Positions 1 to 8,699 are shown, counted from the first letter of the stretch. The stretch is 64,000 nt of DNA from Kribbella pratensis (GCF_004365355.1 NZ_SODP01000002.1:615838-679837); one strand, 5' to 3'. Notes: generated by a model not told the origin, from the letters alone. Numbers and translations are program-made.

Positions 1-132
1 GTCCGCGAAGCAGCGCGCCCGTTGCCGCGCCGTGAGCCCGGAGCGGGTGCTCCGGGGGCTCCTGTCGAGATCGCTCGCCGTCGCCACCTGCGGATGCTCC
101 AGGACCCCGGCGCCAACACCTCCGAAGGCTGA
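1..132 (+). CDS. DUF3499 family protein, C-terminal part only
   Basis: Only the last 43 codons are inside the window, open from base 1 to a TGA at 130-132. The visible tail (VREAARPLPRRE, then RRRHLRML close to the end) resembles the C-terminus of small actinobacterial DUF3499 proteins, where a similar 'ADAVREA' helix and 'RRGHLRVL' strand close the chain. The family has no known function. Position supports the call: in M. tuberculosis the DUF3499 gene (Rv3258c) lies next to whiB2 and fbiA, as here. It is convergent with the DUF5719 gene, with one base between the stop codons. Confidence 0.6.
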   Translation, partial: VREAARPLPRREPGAGAPGAPVEIARRRHLRMLQDPGANTSEG

Positions 133-133
133 G

Positions 134-1615
134 CTACCGCAGAGCGGCGCTCACGTCCGGCTGGGCACCCAGCTGCGCACGGAACACCAGCGACGTGGTC
201 AACGGCCACGCAGCCACCTGCGCCACGTCGTCCTTGGCAGGCTTCGCCGCCGGCATCAGCGTGACGCCGGCGACAACGGTCCCGCGCGTCTGCTGCACCA
301 TCAGGTACGTCGGTCGCGGCTGCGCCGGGAGCGAGACCTGCGACGTCGCACCACCGACCACGTCGAGCGCACGCGTGATCAACGCCCGCCCGGCCAGGTC
401 GCGCAGCTCGAACTTGACGCTGCCGGTCTTCCCGGGCGCGGTCACCTGCAGCACGACCGGCTGCTTGTGCGCCGGCAGGACCAGGTACGCCGGGCCGGTC
501 AGCGCATCAGCCGACCCGATCGACGCGAACTCGGACCGGGCCGCGTCCGTCATCCGCATCGACGCGGTCACGGGCTGATCCGAGGTCAGAGTGATCGCAC
601 TGGGATCACCGTGCAGCACCGGGTCGAGCATGATCGTCTTCACCGAGCCGGCCGCGACCGGCACAGTCTCGTAACCAGCCGGTTTGAACGACCCGTTCGG
701 CCCGTTGATCGTGAGGCTCACGCTCGCTTGCAGGTCCGACGGGTTCGCGATCGACAGGATCCGCAGTCCACCACCCGGCGCAGCCGCGGGGACGAAGACC
801 TTGGTGGCAGGCGCCGCCGAGGTGTTCAGCCAGTCCACTCCAGCAGGCACGCTGTTGCCGGTGGACGCGTTGGAGCGCACAGCGGCCGCCACGCGACCAC
901 CGGTCGACTCCACGTGCATGGCGATGTCCCGCAAGTTCGGAGCAACCTGCTTGAGGAACAGAAAGGCCGTGCCACGGGCCGGTACGACGATGCCTCGTGC
1001 GGCGGGCAGGTCCTGCTGACCGGTCCGCGCGTACACGGTGACGTTCACCTCGGCGTTGATGCTGTCCAGGTTCGTGAGAACCAGTACGTCGCGCCGATCA
1101 CTCGCACCGGATGCGCCGACGAACCAGAAGTCCGATCCGGGCTGCTGGCACGGCACGCTCGCCATACCGGAGTTCACACCCTCCTCAGCGGTCGTCGTAC
1201 TCGTGCCGACTGTCCCGGCGGCGAGTGGTCCGGTGCCTTCGATGGACAGCGGCTCCGGCTTCACGACCACTGGGCTCGAACCGATGAAGCCACGCTTCAG
1301 GATCGAACCGACCGGATTGGACGTGGCCGGCAGTGGAGCGATCGTCAGGGGCTGGGCACTCCCCGTTGCTGTCGGCGTACCTTCGGGCAGTGTCGGCGAC
1401 ACTCCGTTCACCACGCTGGCCAGCTTGCCGCCGGCTGCGAGCACCGGGCACGACAGCGCCGTACGGTTCACCACTGTGCGAGCCGGCTCGGTCGCGGCTG
1501 CAGGGCTCGTGTCGGGTTTCTTCGGATGCGTGACGACGCCGAGCCCGGCCAGCACAGCCATGGCAGCGATGACGGCCCCGAGCCGGAGACGCGGGTCGGA
1601 CAACAACGGGCTCAC
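134..1615 (-). CDS. DUF5719 family membrane-anchored extracytoplasmic protein
   Basis: A 493-residue protein with an N-terminal transmembrane or signal-anchor segment (about residues 8-26, LGAVIAAMAVLAGLGVV), followed by a long Ala/Val/Pro-rich region that looks like repeated beta-sandwich modules (phrases such as VLTNLDSINAEVNVTVYA and LSIANPSDLQASVSLTI). This layout fits DUF5719 proteins of actinobacteria, whose function is unknown. The GTG start at 1615 is chosen because it overlaps the stop of the upstream glycosyltransferase in a GTGA (1612-1615), so the two genes are probably co-translated. A partner role in surface glycan assembly or display is inferred only from this coupling. Confidence 0.75.
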   Translation of the reverse strand: MSPLLSDPRLRLGAVIAAMAVLAGLGVVTHPKKPDTSPAAATEPARTVVNRTALSCPVLAAGGKLASVVNGVSPTLPEGTPTATGSAQPLTIAPLPATSNPVGSILKRGFIGSSPVVVKPEPLSIEGTGPLAAGTVGTSTTTAEEGVNSGMASVPCQQPGSDFWFVGASGASDRRDVLVLTNLDSINAEVNVTVYARTGQQDLPAARGIVVPARGTAFLFLKQVAPNLRDIAMHVESTGGRVAAAVRSNASTGNSVPAGVDWLNTSAAPATKVFVPAAAPGGGLRILSIANPSDLQASVSLTINGPNGSFKPAGYETVPVAAGSVKTIMLDPVLHGDPSAITLTSDQPVTASMRMTDAARSEFASIGSADALTGPAYLVLPAHKQPVVLQVTAPGKTGSVKFELRDLAGRALITRALDVVGGATSQVSLPAQPRPTYLMVQQTRGTVVAGVTLMPAAKPAKDDVAQVAAWPLTTSLVFRAQLGAQPDVSAALR

Positions 1616-4542
1616 CGCGGGTCCCTCCTGGCGTGGGTGCCATGCGGTACTGCGACCGTGCGGCGAACTGTCGGCAGGCAGAACACCAGCGCGATGATCC
1701 AGCCGATCAGGCCGAGGATGCGCCACATCGTGTGTGTCTGGTCGTGCAAGGGCGTCTTGCCGTCGATCTTCGACCGGTCCACCAGCCACGCGGCATCGCC
1801 GTCGTTCGCGCTGGCCCTGGTCAGGCCGGGCAAGGAGTCGAGCGTGGACGCCAACGTCGGGTCCACCGGGCCGGGCAGGTACACGTAGTCGATCGCAAGA
1901 GCGGCCAACTGCCGGCCTTCCTCGCCGCTACCGCCACCACCCAGGGTCGCGAGCACATCAGTGATCGGCTTGGTCTGCGCCGGGGTCGGCGCCGCCTCCA
2001 ACGCACCCATCCGCGGTCCGCCGTCCTTGACCAGCGAGAACCGCATCTGGCCGGCCGGCGCCTTCCGCACGACCAGGATCGACTGGTTGTCCGGCGGATC
2101 CTGGGAAGACACCAGGTACGCCGGGAGGTCCTGCGCAGGCCCGCTCCACAACGGACCGTCGGTGCCACGCACCAGCCAGAAGCCCGCCGTCACGACGGTT
2201 GTCAGCAAGACGATGCCGAGCACGCCCTGCACGATGATCTCGGTGGACTTGCCGACCGAGTCCCACGCAACCGTGACGGCGATGATCCAGCCGGCGGTCA
2301 TCAGGAACATCAACGGCCCACTGCCACCACCCAGCCGGCTGGCAACCAGCGTGCCCGCCAGACCAGCCAGTGCGGCGAACCAGCCGAGCAGTTCGTACCG
2401 CTGGCGAGATTCGCGCAGCAGACTGACCAACGCGACCAGAATCAGCGGTACTGCGAACCACCACGGCGCCGGCGCACCAATCGGCGTACCGGTCAGCAGA
2501 TGTTGCAGGCTGTTGCCCGGACCGACCGCAGCGGTCGGCGGACCGCCCGCCTCCTGGCCGAGCTTGGACGGATGCTGCACCAGGTCGATGGTCCACGGCA
2601 GGACGAGCAGCAGACCCAGCACGACGGAGAACACCAACTGCCGGCCCTGTCGACGCCAGCCGAGCCCGAACACTGCACCCAGCACCAGGATGACCGCGAT
2701 CAGCAGACCAAGGGCCGGCGTGAACGCGAACAGCACGGCCAGACAGATGCCGGCGAACCACGCGGCCCGCCAACTGCCCTGAACGTAGACGCGCCGACGC
2801 CGAGCGACAGTGTGTACGGCCGCACCGAGCAGGGGCAGGACGATCGCTGCCACGCATGTCCCGAGCCGCCCCTGGGAGATAGCGCCGTTCGTGAACACTG
2901 CCAGCCCGTACGCCGCTGCGCCCCACGCCCGCGCGACGCGGTCGACGACGAACGAACGCAGCATCGCCCAGGCAGCCAGAGCGGCCAGCGGCACGGCGCC
3001 CAGCAGGAGGATGTTCGTCGCACCGGATGGACCGAACATCACCGTCGAGAACGCCCAGAGCTGCGCCAGCCAAGCAGGCGGAGTCACACCGGGCGGAGCG
3101 GAAGCCGCTGCGTGCCACAGAGCCGCGATGTTCTCGTGCGCCGGGAGCAACAGGTTGGACCGGAGGAACCCGCCGCCGATCAGATCGCGCGCAGCAATCA
3201 GCGCACCGATCGCCAGCACCACCCAGGCGCCGAGGAACGGCCGGCGGATCAGCTGACGGCGCCACCGCGGCTGGTCGACCGCCACGCGGGCAGTGGACTT
3301 CGCTCGCCGTGCAGTGGTGACGACCTGCTCTTCCGGCTCGTCCGCCCAAGCTTCACGGATCCGCTCGGAGATCGTGCCGGTCGTCTCCTCCAGGTTGTGC
3401 CGCAGTGCGTGCACCGACCGGGAGAACAGGCCCTTGATGTGGTCGTACGGAACCTGGTCGAGATTGCGTCTGTTCTTGCGGGCCTGTGTCCAGCCACCGG
3501 CCAGCAGCGTGCCCAGCAAGGCAGTCCACTCGTCGACGGCACCTGATGGCGTCTTGCCGATCAAGAACCAGATCGAGCGGAGCACTGTGCCGAAAAGGAA
3601 CCGCAGGATCAGCAGCGGCAGCAGCTTGCCCGGCGCGTTCGCGAGAACCGTGTAGTAGGCATGCGCGCGGTCCAGTTGGTACGCGTGCCGTCTCGTGCCG
3701 GCCAGCGCCCGCTCGCCGGTCGCGGCGGCCTGTGCGTGGTAGATGACCGCGTCGGGTGCGACACCGACCTGGTACCCCGCACGGCTGGCACGCCAGCCGA
3801 AGTCGATATCGTCGCGGAACATCGGCAGCCGCGGGTCGAAACCGTGCAGCGCCTCCCAGACGTCGCGACGTACGAGCATGCCGGCCGAGCTGACCGCGAG
3901 GACGTTCCGCGGTTGGTCGTGCTGGCCCTGGTCGAGCTCACCGTTCTCGATCCCGGTGTCGCGGCGGCCGCCGAGCGACGTCGTGACGCCGACCTCGAGC
4001 AGCTCGCGATCACGCGGCCACAGCCGCAGCTTCGGGCCCCAGACGCCGGTCGCCGGCGACATAGTGGCCTGAAGCAACAATTTCTCCAGGGCCTTCGGCG
4101 CCGGTGCGCAGTCGTCGTGCAGCAGCCACAGCCACTCGACCACGGGCATGTGCCCGTCATCGCCGTACGGACCGACGGCGCTCGGGATCGGCGCGAAACC
4201 GTGTGCCTCGAGGCCGCGGGCGACCGCCATACCGAAACCGGTGCGGGCCGAGACGCTGACCACAGGCTCGACGCCAGGCATCGCGGCGAGCAGTTCGGCG
4301 GTCTCGTCGGTGGATCCGGTGTCGACCGCGATCAGCCGGTCCGGCCGTGGGTTCAGCGCCCACAGTGCCTCGGACAGGCGCGGCAGCCAGGCCGCACCCT
4401 CGTGACCCACCACCACCGCGGTGACGACATGCCGGACCCGCGGACGACCCATCGGGTCGTCGATGTGATCGGTCGGGAAATCGACGGAGTCGAAGAATTC
4501 CCAGCCGGCCGGAGCTTCTTGTTCCATGCGGAGCTGTGACAC
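1612..4542 (-). CDS. Large membrane glycosyltransferase, family 2
   Basis: A 976-residue protein. Residues about 35-300 form a GT2 catalytic domain: DTGSTDE near residue 75 (nucleotide-sugar binding), LLHDDCAP near 140, and FRDDIDFGWRA near 245 (the second acidic cluster). From about residue 330 the chain is membrane protein, with a dense block of hydrophobic segments between about 430 and 830, a further non-membrane region, and a last transmembrane helix before a basic tail. The start is a GTG; an ATG five codons later is an alternative, and neither has a strong Shine-Dalgarno. Proteins of this build add sugars to lipid-linked or cell-wall polymers. The sugar and acceptor cannot be read from sequence. 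Coupled to the DUF5719 gene by a 4-base overlap. Confidence 0.85.
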   Translation of the reverse strand: MSQLRMEQEAPAGWEFFDSVDFPTDHIDDPMGRPRVRHVVTAVVVGHEGAAWLPRLSEALWALNPRPDRLIAVDTGSTDETAELLAAMPGVEPVVSVSARTGFGMAVARGLEAHGFAPIPSAVGPYGDDGHMPVVEWLWLLHDDCAPAPKALEKLLLQATMSPATGVWGPKLRLWPRDRELLEVGVTTSLGGRRDTGIENGELDQGQHDQPRNVLAVSSAGMLVRRDVWEALHGFDPRLPMFRDDIDFGWRASRAGYQVGVAPDAVIYHAQAAATGERALAGTRRHAYQLDRAHAYYTVLANAPGKLLPLLILRFLFGTVLRSIWFLIGKTPSGAVDEWTALLGTLLAGGWTQARKNRRNLDQVPYDHIKGLFSRSVHALRHNLEETTGTISERIREAWADEPEEQVVTTARRAKSTARVAVDQPRWRRQLIRRPFLGAWVVLAIGALIAARDLIGGGFLRSNLLLPAHENIAALWHAAASAPPGVTPPAWLAQLWAFSTVMFGPSGATNILLLGAVPLAALAAWAMLRSFVVDRVARAWGAAAYGLAVFTNGAISQGRLGTCVAAIVLPLLGAAVHTVARRRRVYVQGSWRAAWFAGICLAVLFAFTPALGLLIAVILVLGAVFGLGWRRQGRQLVFSVVLGLLLVLPWTIDLVQHPSKLGQEAGGPPTAAVGPGNSLQHLLTGTPIGAPAPWWFAVPLILVALVSLLRESRQRYELLGWFAALAGLAGTLVASRLGGGSGPLMFLMTAGWIIAVTVAWDSVGKSTEIIVQGVLGIVLLTTVVTAGFWLVRGTDGPLWSGPAQDLPAYLVSSQDPPDNQSILVVRKAPAGQMRFSLVKDGGPRMGALEAAPTPAQTKPITDVLATLGGGGSGEEGRQLAALAIDYVYLPGPVDPTLASTLDSLPGLTRASANDGDAAWLVDRSKIDGKTPLHDQTHTMWRILGLIGWIIALVFCLPTVRRTVAVPHGTHARRDPR

Positions 4543-4628
4543 CTCGATGCTTGCGGACGGTCACCGTGACCGCAGGTCCCGGCGAGGACTCACCATACAG
4601 CCGCCCGCCGAGCGCATGGAAAGCCGCG

Positions 4629-4655
4629 GGCCCCGGGCGACGTTCGCCCGGGGCC
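4629..4655 (-). terminator. Strong hairpin downstream of whiB
   Basis: A perfect 12-bp stem (GGCCCCGGGCGA, 3-base loop CGT, TCGCCCGGGGCC). It lies 41 bases past the whiB stop in the minus direction and before the glycosyltransferase start, so it should end the whiB transcript. There is no clear U-tract, which is usual for high-G+C actinobacterial terminators. Confidence 0.7.
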
Positions 4656-4696
4656 TCGCGGAAGTCCTGATGTTGTGGTGCTCTGGTTACCTACGG

Positions 4697-4960
4697 TCAG
4701 ACGGCCTTCTTCTTCAGCTTGCGGCGCTCCCGCTCCGACAGGCCGCCCCAGATCCCGAAGCGCTCGTCGTTCTGCAGCGCGTACTCGAGGCACTCGCCCC
4801 GGACGTCGCAGCCGAGGCACACCTTCTTGGCTTCGCGGGTGGAACCGCCCTTCTCCGGGAAGAAAGCCTCTGGATCGGTCTGGGCGCACAACGCCCTTTC
4901 CTGCCAGTTCGGCTCCTCCTCGATCGCCTCACCGTCGACAATCGCCATCAGCTCTGTCAC
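4697..4960 (-). CDS. whiB: WhiB-family iron-sulfur transcription regulator
   Basis: An 87-residue WhiB-like protein. The four cluster-binding cysteines are visible: one in RALCAQ (about residue 24) and three in VCLGCDVRGEC (about 48, 51 and 57). The turn motif GIWGG follows, and a basic tail ends in KLKKKAV. The GTG start at 4960 is chosen because GAGGAGG sits 7-8 bases upstream. Adjacency to cofD matches whiB2/whmD of mycobacteria and whiB of Streptomyces, which control septation and sporulation-type division; assignment to that subfamily rests on gene order and length. A promoter and a terminator flank it, so it is probably monocistronic. Confidence 0.92.
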   Translation of the reverse strand: MTELMAIVDGEAIEEEPNWQERALCAQTDPEAFFPEKGGSTREAKKVCLGCDVRGECLEYALQNDERFGIWGGLSERERRKLKKKAV

Positions 4961-5088
4961 GGTACGACCTCCTCGACCCTGTTCGTTCCCCTGTACATGT
5001 GGGTTTGCGGTCCACATGCCTGACCTCGTCCGTCCTGCGCTCTGCAACGGTCCCCGATACCGAGTGTCCAACGAACGACACGGTTGAA

Positions 5089-5117
5089 ATTACATTCCTG
5101 CAATCCACGAAAGTCAA
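5089..5117 (-). promoter_or_regulatory. Probable vegetative-type promoter for whiB
   Basis: On the minus strand TTGACT (5117-5112) and TGTAAT (5094-5089) are separated by exactly 17 bases, close to the main sigma-factor consensus. Transcription would start near 5082 and give a roughly 120-base leader ahead of the whiB GTG. Confidence 0.6.
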
Positions 5118-5163
5118 GCCGTGCTCTGCTATTGGGATCATCCGCAACATGCCCGCAAAAGAA

Positions 5164-5191
5164 CGAGAGGCCTGCAGATACAGGCCTCTCG
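5164..5191 (-). terminator. Intrinsic terminator of the Gln-rich membrane protein gene
   Basis: A perfect 11-bp stem (CGAGAGGCCTG / CAGGCCTCTCG) with a 6-base loop. Read on the minus strand it is followed directly by TTCTTTT, so it looks like a classical Rho-independent terminator about 120 bases beyond the stop of the gene at 5314-6549. Confidence 0.75.
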
Positions 5192-5287
5192 CGCTGGGTA
5201 CCCGGGCTCAAACCTCATTCTGCCGGGATTTTCCCGCTAGCTCGGGCAAGGGCTTGCCGATCCGGACCCCTTGCCCTGCTGGGAAAA

Positions 5288-5320
5288 GCTGCCCTGTCAG
5301 GAACGCTGCCCTGTCAGGAA
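5288..5320. repeat. Two-copy 17-bp tandem duplication
   Basis: GCTGCCCTGTCAGGAA occurs at 5288-5303 and again at 5305-5320. The second copy covers the stop codon and last codons of the minus-strand gene that ends at 5314, so the duplication may have moved or recreated the end of that protein. Confidence 0.7.
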
Positions 5321-6549
5321 GGCTGGGACCACCAGCCCTGCTGTCCCTGACCCTGCTGGTTCGGGTCGTTCTTGTCCGGCTCGACGCGCGGGTCGACCCG
5401 GGTCTCGTCGGCGGGCTCGGTCGGCGCGGGCTCCGAGGCACTCGGCTGCTGCTCGGCGGCCGGCGTCTCGTCGGCCTGCCAGGCCTGCTCCTGCTGCCAT
5501 GCCTGCGGCGCGGCGTCGGACTGCTCGTGCGAGCCCTCCTCCGTCACCGGGTGCTCCTGCTGGGCCCACTCCTGCTGACCAGGCTGAGCCGGCTGGGCCT
5601 GCCCGTACTCCTGACCGGCCCACTGCTGCTGGCCGGCGTCTGCGCCGCCCCACTGCTGCTCCTGCGGCCACTGCTGGCCCTGGGCCGCGTCCTGTCCGCC
5701 CCACTGCTGCTGGCCTTCGGAGCTCCACGGCTGGGTCGGCTCGGCGCCCTGGCCCTCGGCGGTCCAGGCCTGGTCACCCTGCGGCTGACCGGCAGAGTGC
5801 TGTGCGGAGTGCTGTGTCTCGGCCTCACCGGCCGACCAGGCCTGCTGCTCGCCCTGGTTCCAGCCCTGCTCCTGCGGCCACTGCTGCTGCTCGCCCTGGC
5901 CCGCGACGTACCCGCCGGCCGCACCGGCCGCCGCGTAGCCGCCGTACTGGCCCTGACCCTGGTCGTACTGGCCGCCGTACTGCTGGCCCTGCGGGCCTGG
6001 CTGGCCGTAACCCTGCTGGCCCTGCTGCGGGTAGCCCGGCTGACCGTACGGAGCGGTCTGGCCGTACTGCTGGCCCTGCTGCTGGAACTGACCCGGCTTC
6101 GGCGCGCGCACCGGCGCGGGCAGCGACTGGAAGGTCTTCAGGATGTAGAGACCGGCAGCGCCGTACAGCGCGAGGCCGCCGAGCGCGTAGATGAAGCCGA
6201 CGATCTTCATGCCGGCCGTGCTGGTCTCGTTGAAACCGGCGAACGCGGTGATCAGGCCGATCAGGCCGGTGACGCCGATGATGACGAGCGCTGCGAGGGC
6301 GACGGTGCGCGCGTTCGGGGTCCGCTCATCTTCGTTGACCAGCCAGACGGCACCGACCAGGACAAGGAGAATCACCAGCCCGGAGATCGAGGGTGGGGTG
6401 ACTACGCCTTGCACTGTGCCTGCGGCGGCCGTGAAGCCGGCTCCGCCGACGAACAGCCGGATCAGCGAGGCCAGCGCGAGCAGGCCGGCGAATGCGAGCA
6501 GGATGTACGCGACCGGCTCTCTGAGCTTCTTGGTTGCGTCGGTGACCAC
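5314..6549 (-). CDS. Four-helix membrane protein with long Gln/Gly/Trp-rich tail
   Basis: A 411-residue protein. Residues about 12-150 contain four hydrophobic segments; the rest (about 165-411) is low-complexity, full of QQG, GQQY, QGW and WPQEQ runs, and ends in an acidic Glu/Pro stretch followed by a Gln-rich tip. The GTG start at 6549 has GAGGAGC just upstream. Actinomycetes carry many small membrane proteins with such disordered cytoplasmic tails, but I recognise no defined family or function. The tail encodes little predicted structure and may act as a flexible scaffold. The gene is divergent from cofD, with 115 bases between starts. Confidence 0.8.
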   Translation of the reverse strand: MVTDATKKLREPVAYILLAFAGLLALASLIRLFVGGAGFTAAAGTVQGVVTPPSISGLVILLVLVGAVWLVNEDERTPNARTVALAALVIIGVTGLIGLITAFAGFNETSTAGMKIVGFIYALGGLALYGAAGLYILKTFQSLPAPVRAPKPGQFQQQGQQYGQTAPYGQPGYPQQGQQGYGQPGPQGQQYGGQYDQGQGQYGGYAAAGAAGGYVAGQGEQQQWPQEQGWNQGEQQAWSAGEAETQHSAQHSAGQPQGDQAWTAEGQGAEPTQPWSSEGQQQWGGQDAAQGQQWPQEQQWGGADAGQQQWAGQEYGQAQPAQPGQQEWAQQEHPVTEEGSHEQSDAAPQAWQQEQAWQADETPAAEQQPSASEPAPTEPADETRVDPRVEPDKNDPNQQGQGQQGWWSQPS

Positions 6550-6605
6550 GAGGGCTCCTCGGATGTTGGGGGGCCGTACAACTGAGCTGTGCGGATGGTT
6601 CGGAC

Positions 6606-6630
6606 CCACCGCAGCATAGTCCCGCGGTGG
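6606..6630. promoter_or_regulatory. Dyad between cofD and the divergent membrane protein gene
   Basis: CCACCGC (6606-6612) and GCGGTGG (6624-6630) form a 7-bp inverted repeat with an 11-base spacer in the shared promoter region. It could be an operator or a hairpin in the leader. No regulator is assigned. Confidence 0.35.
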
Positions 6631-6664
6631 TTCGACGCATTGACGACTCGTGCAGACTCTTCCC

Positions 6665-7642
6665 ATGCGATTGACAGTGCTGGCCGGTGGCATCGGCGGT
6701 TCCACCTTCCTGCGCGGGCTGCTCCAGGCCCGCCCGGACGCCGAGATCACCGTCGTGGGGAACACCGCGGACGACATCACCCTGTTCGGGCTGCGGGTCT
6801 GCCCCGACCTCGACACAGTGATGTACACACTCGGCGGCGGCATCTCGGAGGAACGTAAGTGGGGCCGCGAGGACGAGACCTGGGTGATCAAGGAGGAGCT
6901 CGCGGCGTACGGCGTGGAGCCCACCTGGTTCGGGCTCGGAGACCGGGACGTCGCGACGCACCTGGTGCGCACGCAGATGCTCGACGCCGGCTACACCCTC
7001 AGTGCGGTGACGGAGGCGCTCTGCACGCGCTGGAAGCTCCCGGTGCGGCTGCTGCCGATGAGTGACGACCGGATCGAGACGCACGTCGTGGTGGAGGACC
7101 CGGATCAGCCGGGGCGGCGCAAGGCCATCCACTTCCAGGAGTACTGGGTCCGCTGGCACGCCGAGATCACCGCGCACCAGATCGTCGCCGTCGGCCAGGA
7201 CAAGGCCAAGCCGGCTCCCGGCGTACTCGAGGCGATCGCGGACTGCGACGTACTGATCATCCCGCCGTCCAACCCGGTCGTGTCGGTCGGAACGATCCTC
7301 GGCGTCCCCGGCGTACGGGATGCGGTCCGGGAGACGAAGGCTCCGGTCATCGGGTTGTCGCCCATCATCGGCAGCGGTCCGGTCCGCGGAATGGCCGACA
7401 AGGTGCTCGCCACGGTCGGTGTAGCGTCCACAGCGTCGGCAGTCGCGCGGTACTACGGTTCGCGTGCGACCGGCGGAGTACTCGACGGGTGGCTGATCGA
7501 CACGTCGGACGCGATGCAGGCGGACTCGATCGCCGGCGCCGGAATTCACGTCCAGGCCGTCCCGTTGTGGATGACGGACGAGACCAAGACCGCCGCGATG
7601 GCTGACGCGGCACTCAACCTCGCGGAGGCCGTGCGGCGATGA
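6665..7642 (+). CDS. cofD: 2-phospho-L-lactate transferase (F420 biosynthesis)
   Basis: A 325-residue CofD/FbiA protein. It transfers the phospholactyl (or phosphoenolpyruvyl) group to the deazaflavin Fo, building the side chain of coenzyme F420 in the cytoplasm. The N-terminal GGIGGSTFLRG loop, the NTADD...GLRVCPDLDTVMYTL segment (about 35-60), WFGLGDRD near 95 and the PSNPVVSVGTIL segment near 200 are all typical. The ATG at 6665 is chosen because MRLTVLAGG is the family N-terminus; an in-frame GTG at 6650 exists, and no clear Shine-Dalgarno precedes either. It overlaps cofE by ATGA. Confidence 0.95.
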   Translation: MRLTVLAGGIGGSTFLRGLLQARPDAEITVVGNTADDITLFGLRVCPDLDTVMYTLGGGISEERKWGREDETWVIKEELAAYGVEPTWFGLGDRDVATHLVRTQMLDAGYTLSAVTEALCTRWKLPVRLLPMSDDRIETHVVVEDPDQPGRRKAIHFQEYWVRWHAEITAHQIVAVGQDKAKPAPGVLEAIADCDVLIIPPSNPVVSVGTILGVPGVRDAVRETKAPVIGLSPIIGSGPVRGMADKVLATVGVASTASAVARYYGSRATGGVLDGWLIDTSDAMQADSIAGAGIHVQAVPLWMTDETKTAAMADAALNLAEAVRR

Positions 7643-8613
7643 GGAAGCACCTGGAGATCTTCCCGGTGACCGGACTGCCCGAGGTGGCGGCCGGGGCGGA
7701 CCTGGCCGCGTTGATCGCGGACGGCACCGACCTGCGCGACGGAGACGTCGTCGCGGTCACGTCGAAGATCGTCAGCAAAGCGGAGGGCCGGCTCACGTAC
7801 GGCACCCGGCAGGAGGCTATCGACGCCGAGCTGGTGCGGGTCGTCGCGCAGCGCGGTGAGACCCGGATCGTGCAGACGCGGCACGGCCTGGTGATGGCTG
7901 CTGCCGGCACCGACACGTCCAACACGGCGCCTGGCACGGTTCTGTTGCTGCCGGTCGACCCGGACGAGTCGGCGCGGGTGCTGCGGACCGCGCTGAACGA
8001 GCGGTACGACGTCAACGTCGGCATCGTGGTGACCGACACACTGGGCCGCCCGTGGCGCAACGGTCAGACCGATCTGGCCATCGGTGCGGCCGGAGTGCGC
8101 GTCATCGAGGACCTGCGGGGTACGACGGACAGCCATGGGAACGTCCTTGCCGTGACGGAGCCTGCTCTGGCGGACGAGATCGCCAGTGCGGGTGAGCTGG
8201 TGAAGGGCAAGGCCGATGGAGTGCCCGTCGCAGTACTGCGTGGGCTGCAGGACGCCGTACTTCCCGTCGGCGAGCACGGACCGGGTGCACGGGCTCTGGT
8301 GCGGGACGCCGAGTTCGACATGTTCAGCCTGGGCACGCGGGAGGCCGCGCGGGCCGCCGTGCTGTCGCGGAAGGAGCCGTCCGGTCCGCGCGAGGTGGAT
8401 CCGGCCGTGTGGGCCGGGTTGCTGCGCGACGTGGACGACGTACGGCTCGAGTTGGGCGACAACGCTGTCACGGTGTTCGGTGTGGAGCCGGTGACCGTCG
8501 GGGTGATCGCCGAGAAGCTCGCCGTACTGCTGCACGCTGAGGGGTACGGCGTGACGGTGCGGCCGGGACCGGGCGCTGAGGCGACGGTCACGTTCGGCTC
8601 ACGGTCGCGGTAG
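7639..8613 (+). CDS. cofE: Coenzyme F420-0:L-glutamate ligase with unusual C-terminal tail
   Basis: A 324-residue protein whose first roughly 245 residues are a CofE domain, which adds glutamates to F420-0 using GTP. Typical segments are VTSKIVSKAEGR (about 41), TLGRPWRNGQTDLAIG (about 135) and VLRGLQDAVLP near 195. The remaining about 75 residues (from about 250) are not the FMN/nitroreductase domain of the two-domain mycobacterial FbiB; they look like a small alpha/beta unit (DVRLELGD...FGVEP...VRPGPGAEATVTF). I do not recognise that tail. The start overlaps the cofD stop in ATGA, so the two are translationally coupled. Confidence 0.92.
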   Translation: MRKHLEIFPVTGLPEVAAGADLAALIADGTDLRDGDVVAVTSKIVSKAEGRLTYGTRQEAIDAELVRVVAQRGETRIVQTRHGLVMAAAGTDTSNTAPGTVLLLPVDPDESARVLRTALNERYDVNVGIVVTDTLGRPWRNGQTDLAIGAAGVRVIEDLRGTTDSHGNVLAVTEPALADEIASAGELVKGKADGVPVAVLRGLQDAVLPVGEHGPGARALVRDAEFDMFSLGTREAARAAVLSRKEPSGPREVDPAVWAGLLRDVDDVRLELGDNAVTVFGVEPVTVGVIAEKLAVLLHAEGYGVTVRPGPGAEATVTFGSRSR

Positions 8614-8619
8614 TTTTCT

Positions 8620-8641
8620 AGGCAACTTCTTAGGGTTGCCT
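8620..8641. promoter_or_regulatory. Inverted repeat after cofE, upstream of the DUF3105 gene
   Basis: AGGCAAC (8620-8626) and GTTGCCT (8635-8641) form a 7-bp dyad starting seven bases past the cofE stop. A TANNNT-type element, TACACT, follows at 8644-8649. It may be an operator in the DUF3105 promoter or a weak terminator. Confidence 0.35.
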
Positions 8642-8699
8642 CGTACACTGCCTTCGCATGGCGGCGCGGTGGCCGCCCTTAGCCGGGAAGACCAACACT

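Larger units (their letters stand above)
4961..5313. other. Intergenic region with whiB promoter and hairpin cluster
   Basis: This 353-base gap contains no convincing gene. It holds the whiB promoter (5089-5117), a hairpin for the upstream gene (5164-5191), two small dyads (CGGG-ATTTT-CCCG at 5224-5236 and GGCAAG-GG-CTTGCC at 5245-5258), and a 17-bp-period duplication running into the stop codon of the next gene. The whiB leader would be about 120 bases long. Confidence 0.6.

Noticed and set aside
32..1888. A 618-codon open frame on the + strand
   Set aside because: It is antisense to the DUF5719 gene, is full of Arg/His/Gly without fold-like pattern, and arises from the G/C-ending codons of the real gene.
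1633..3546. A 637-codon open frame on the + strand
   Set aside because: Antisense to the glycosyltransferase; the translation is Gln/Arg/Pro-rich noise with no motif, while the minus frame has catalytic motifs and membrane helices.
4675..6585. A 636-codon + frame with very Leu-rich translation that mimics a membrane protein
   Set aside because: The Leu runs come from CTG, the complement of the CAG Gln codons of the real minus-strand gene. Its start lies inside whiB and no ribosome site fits.
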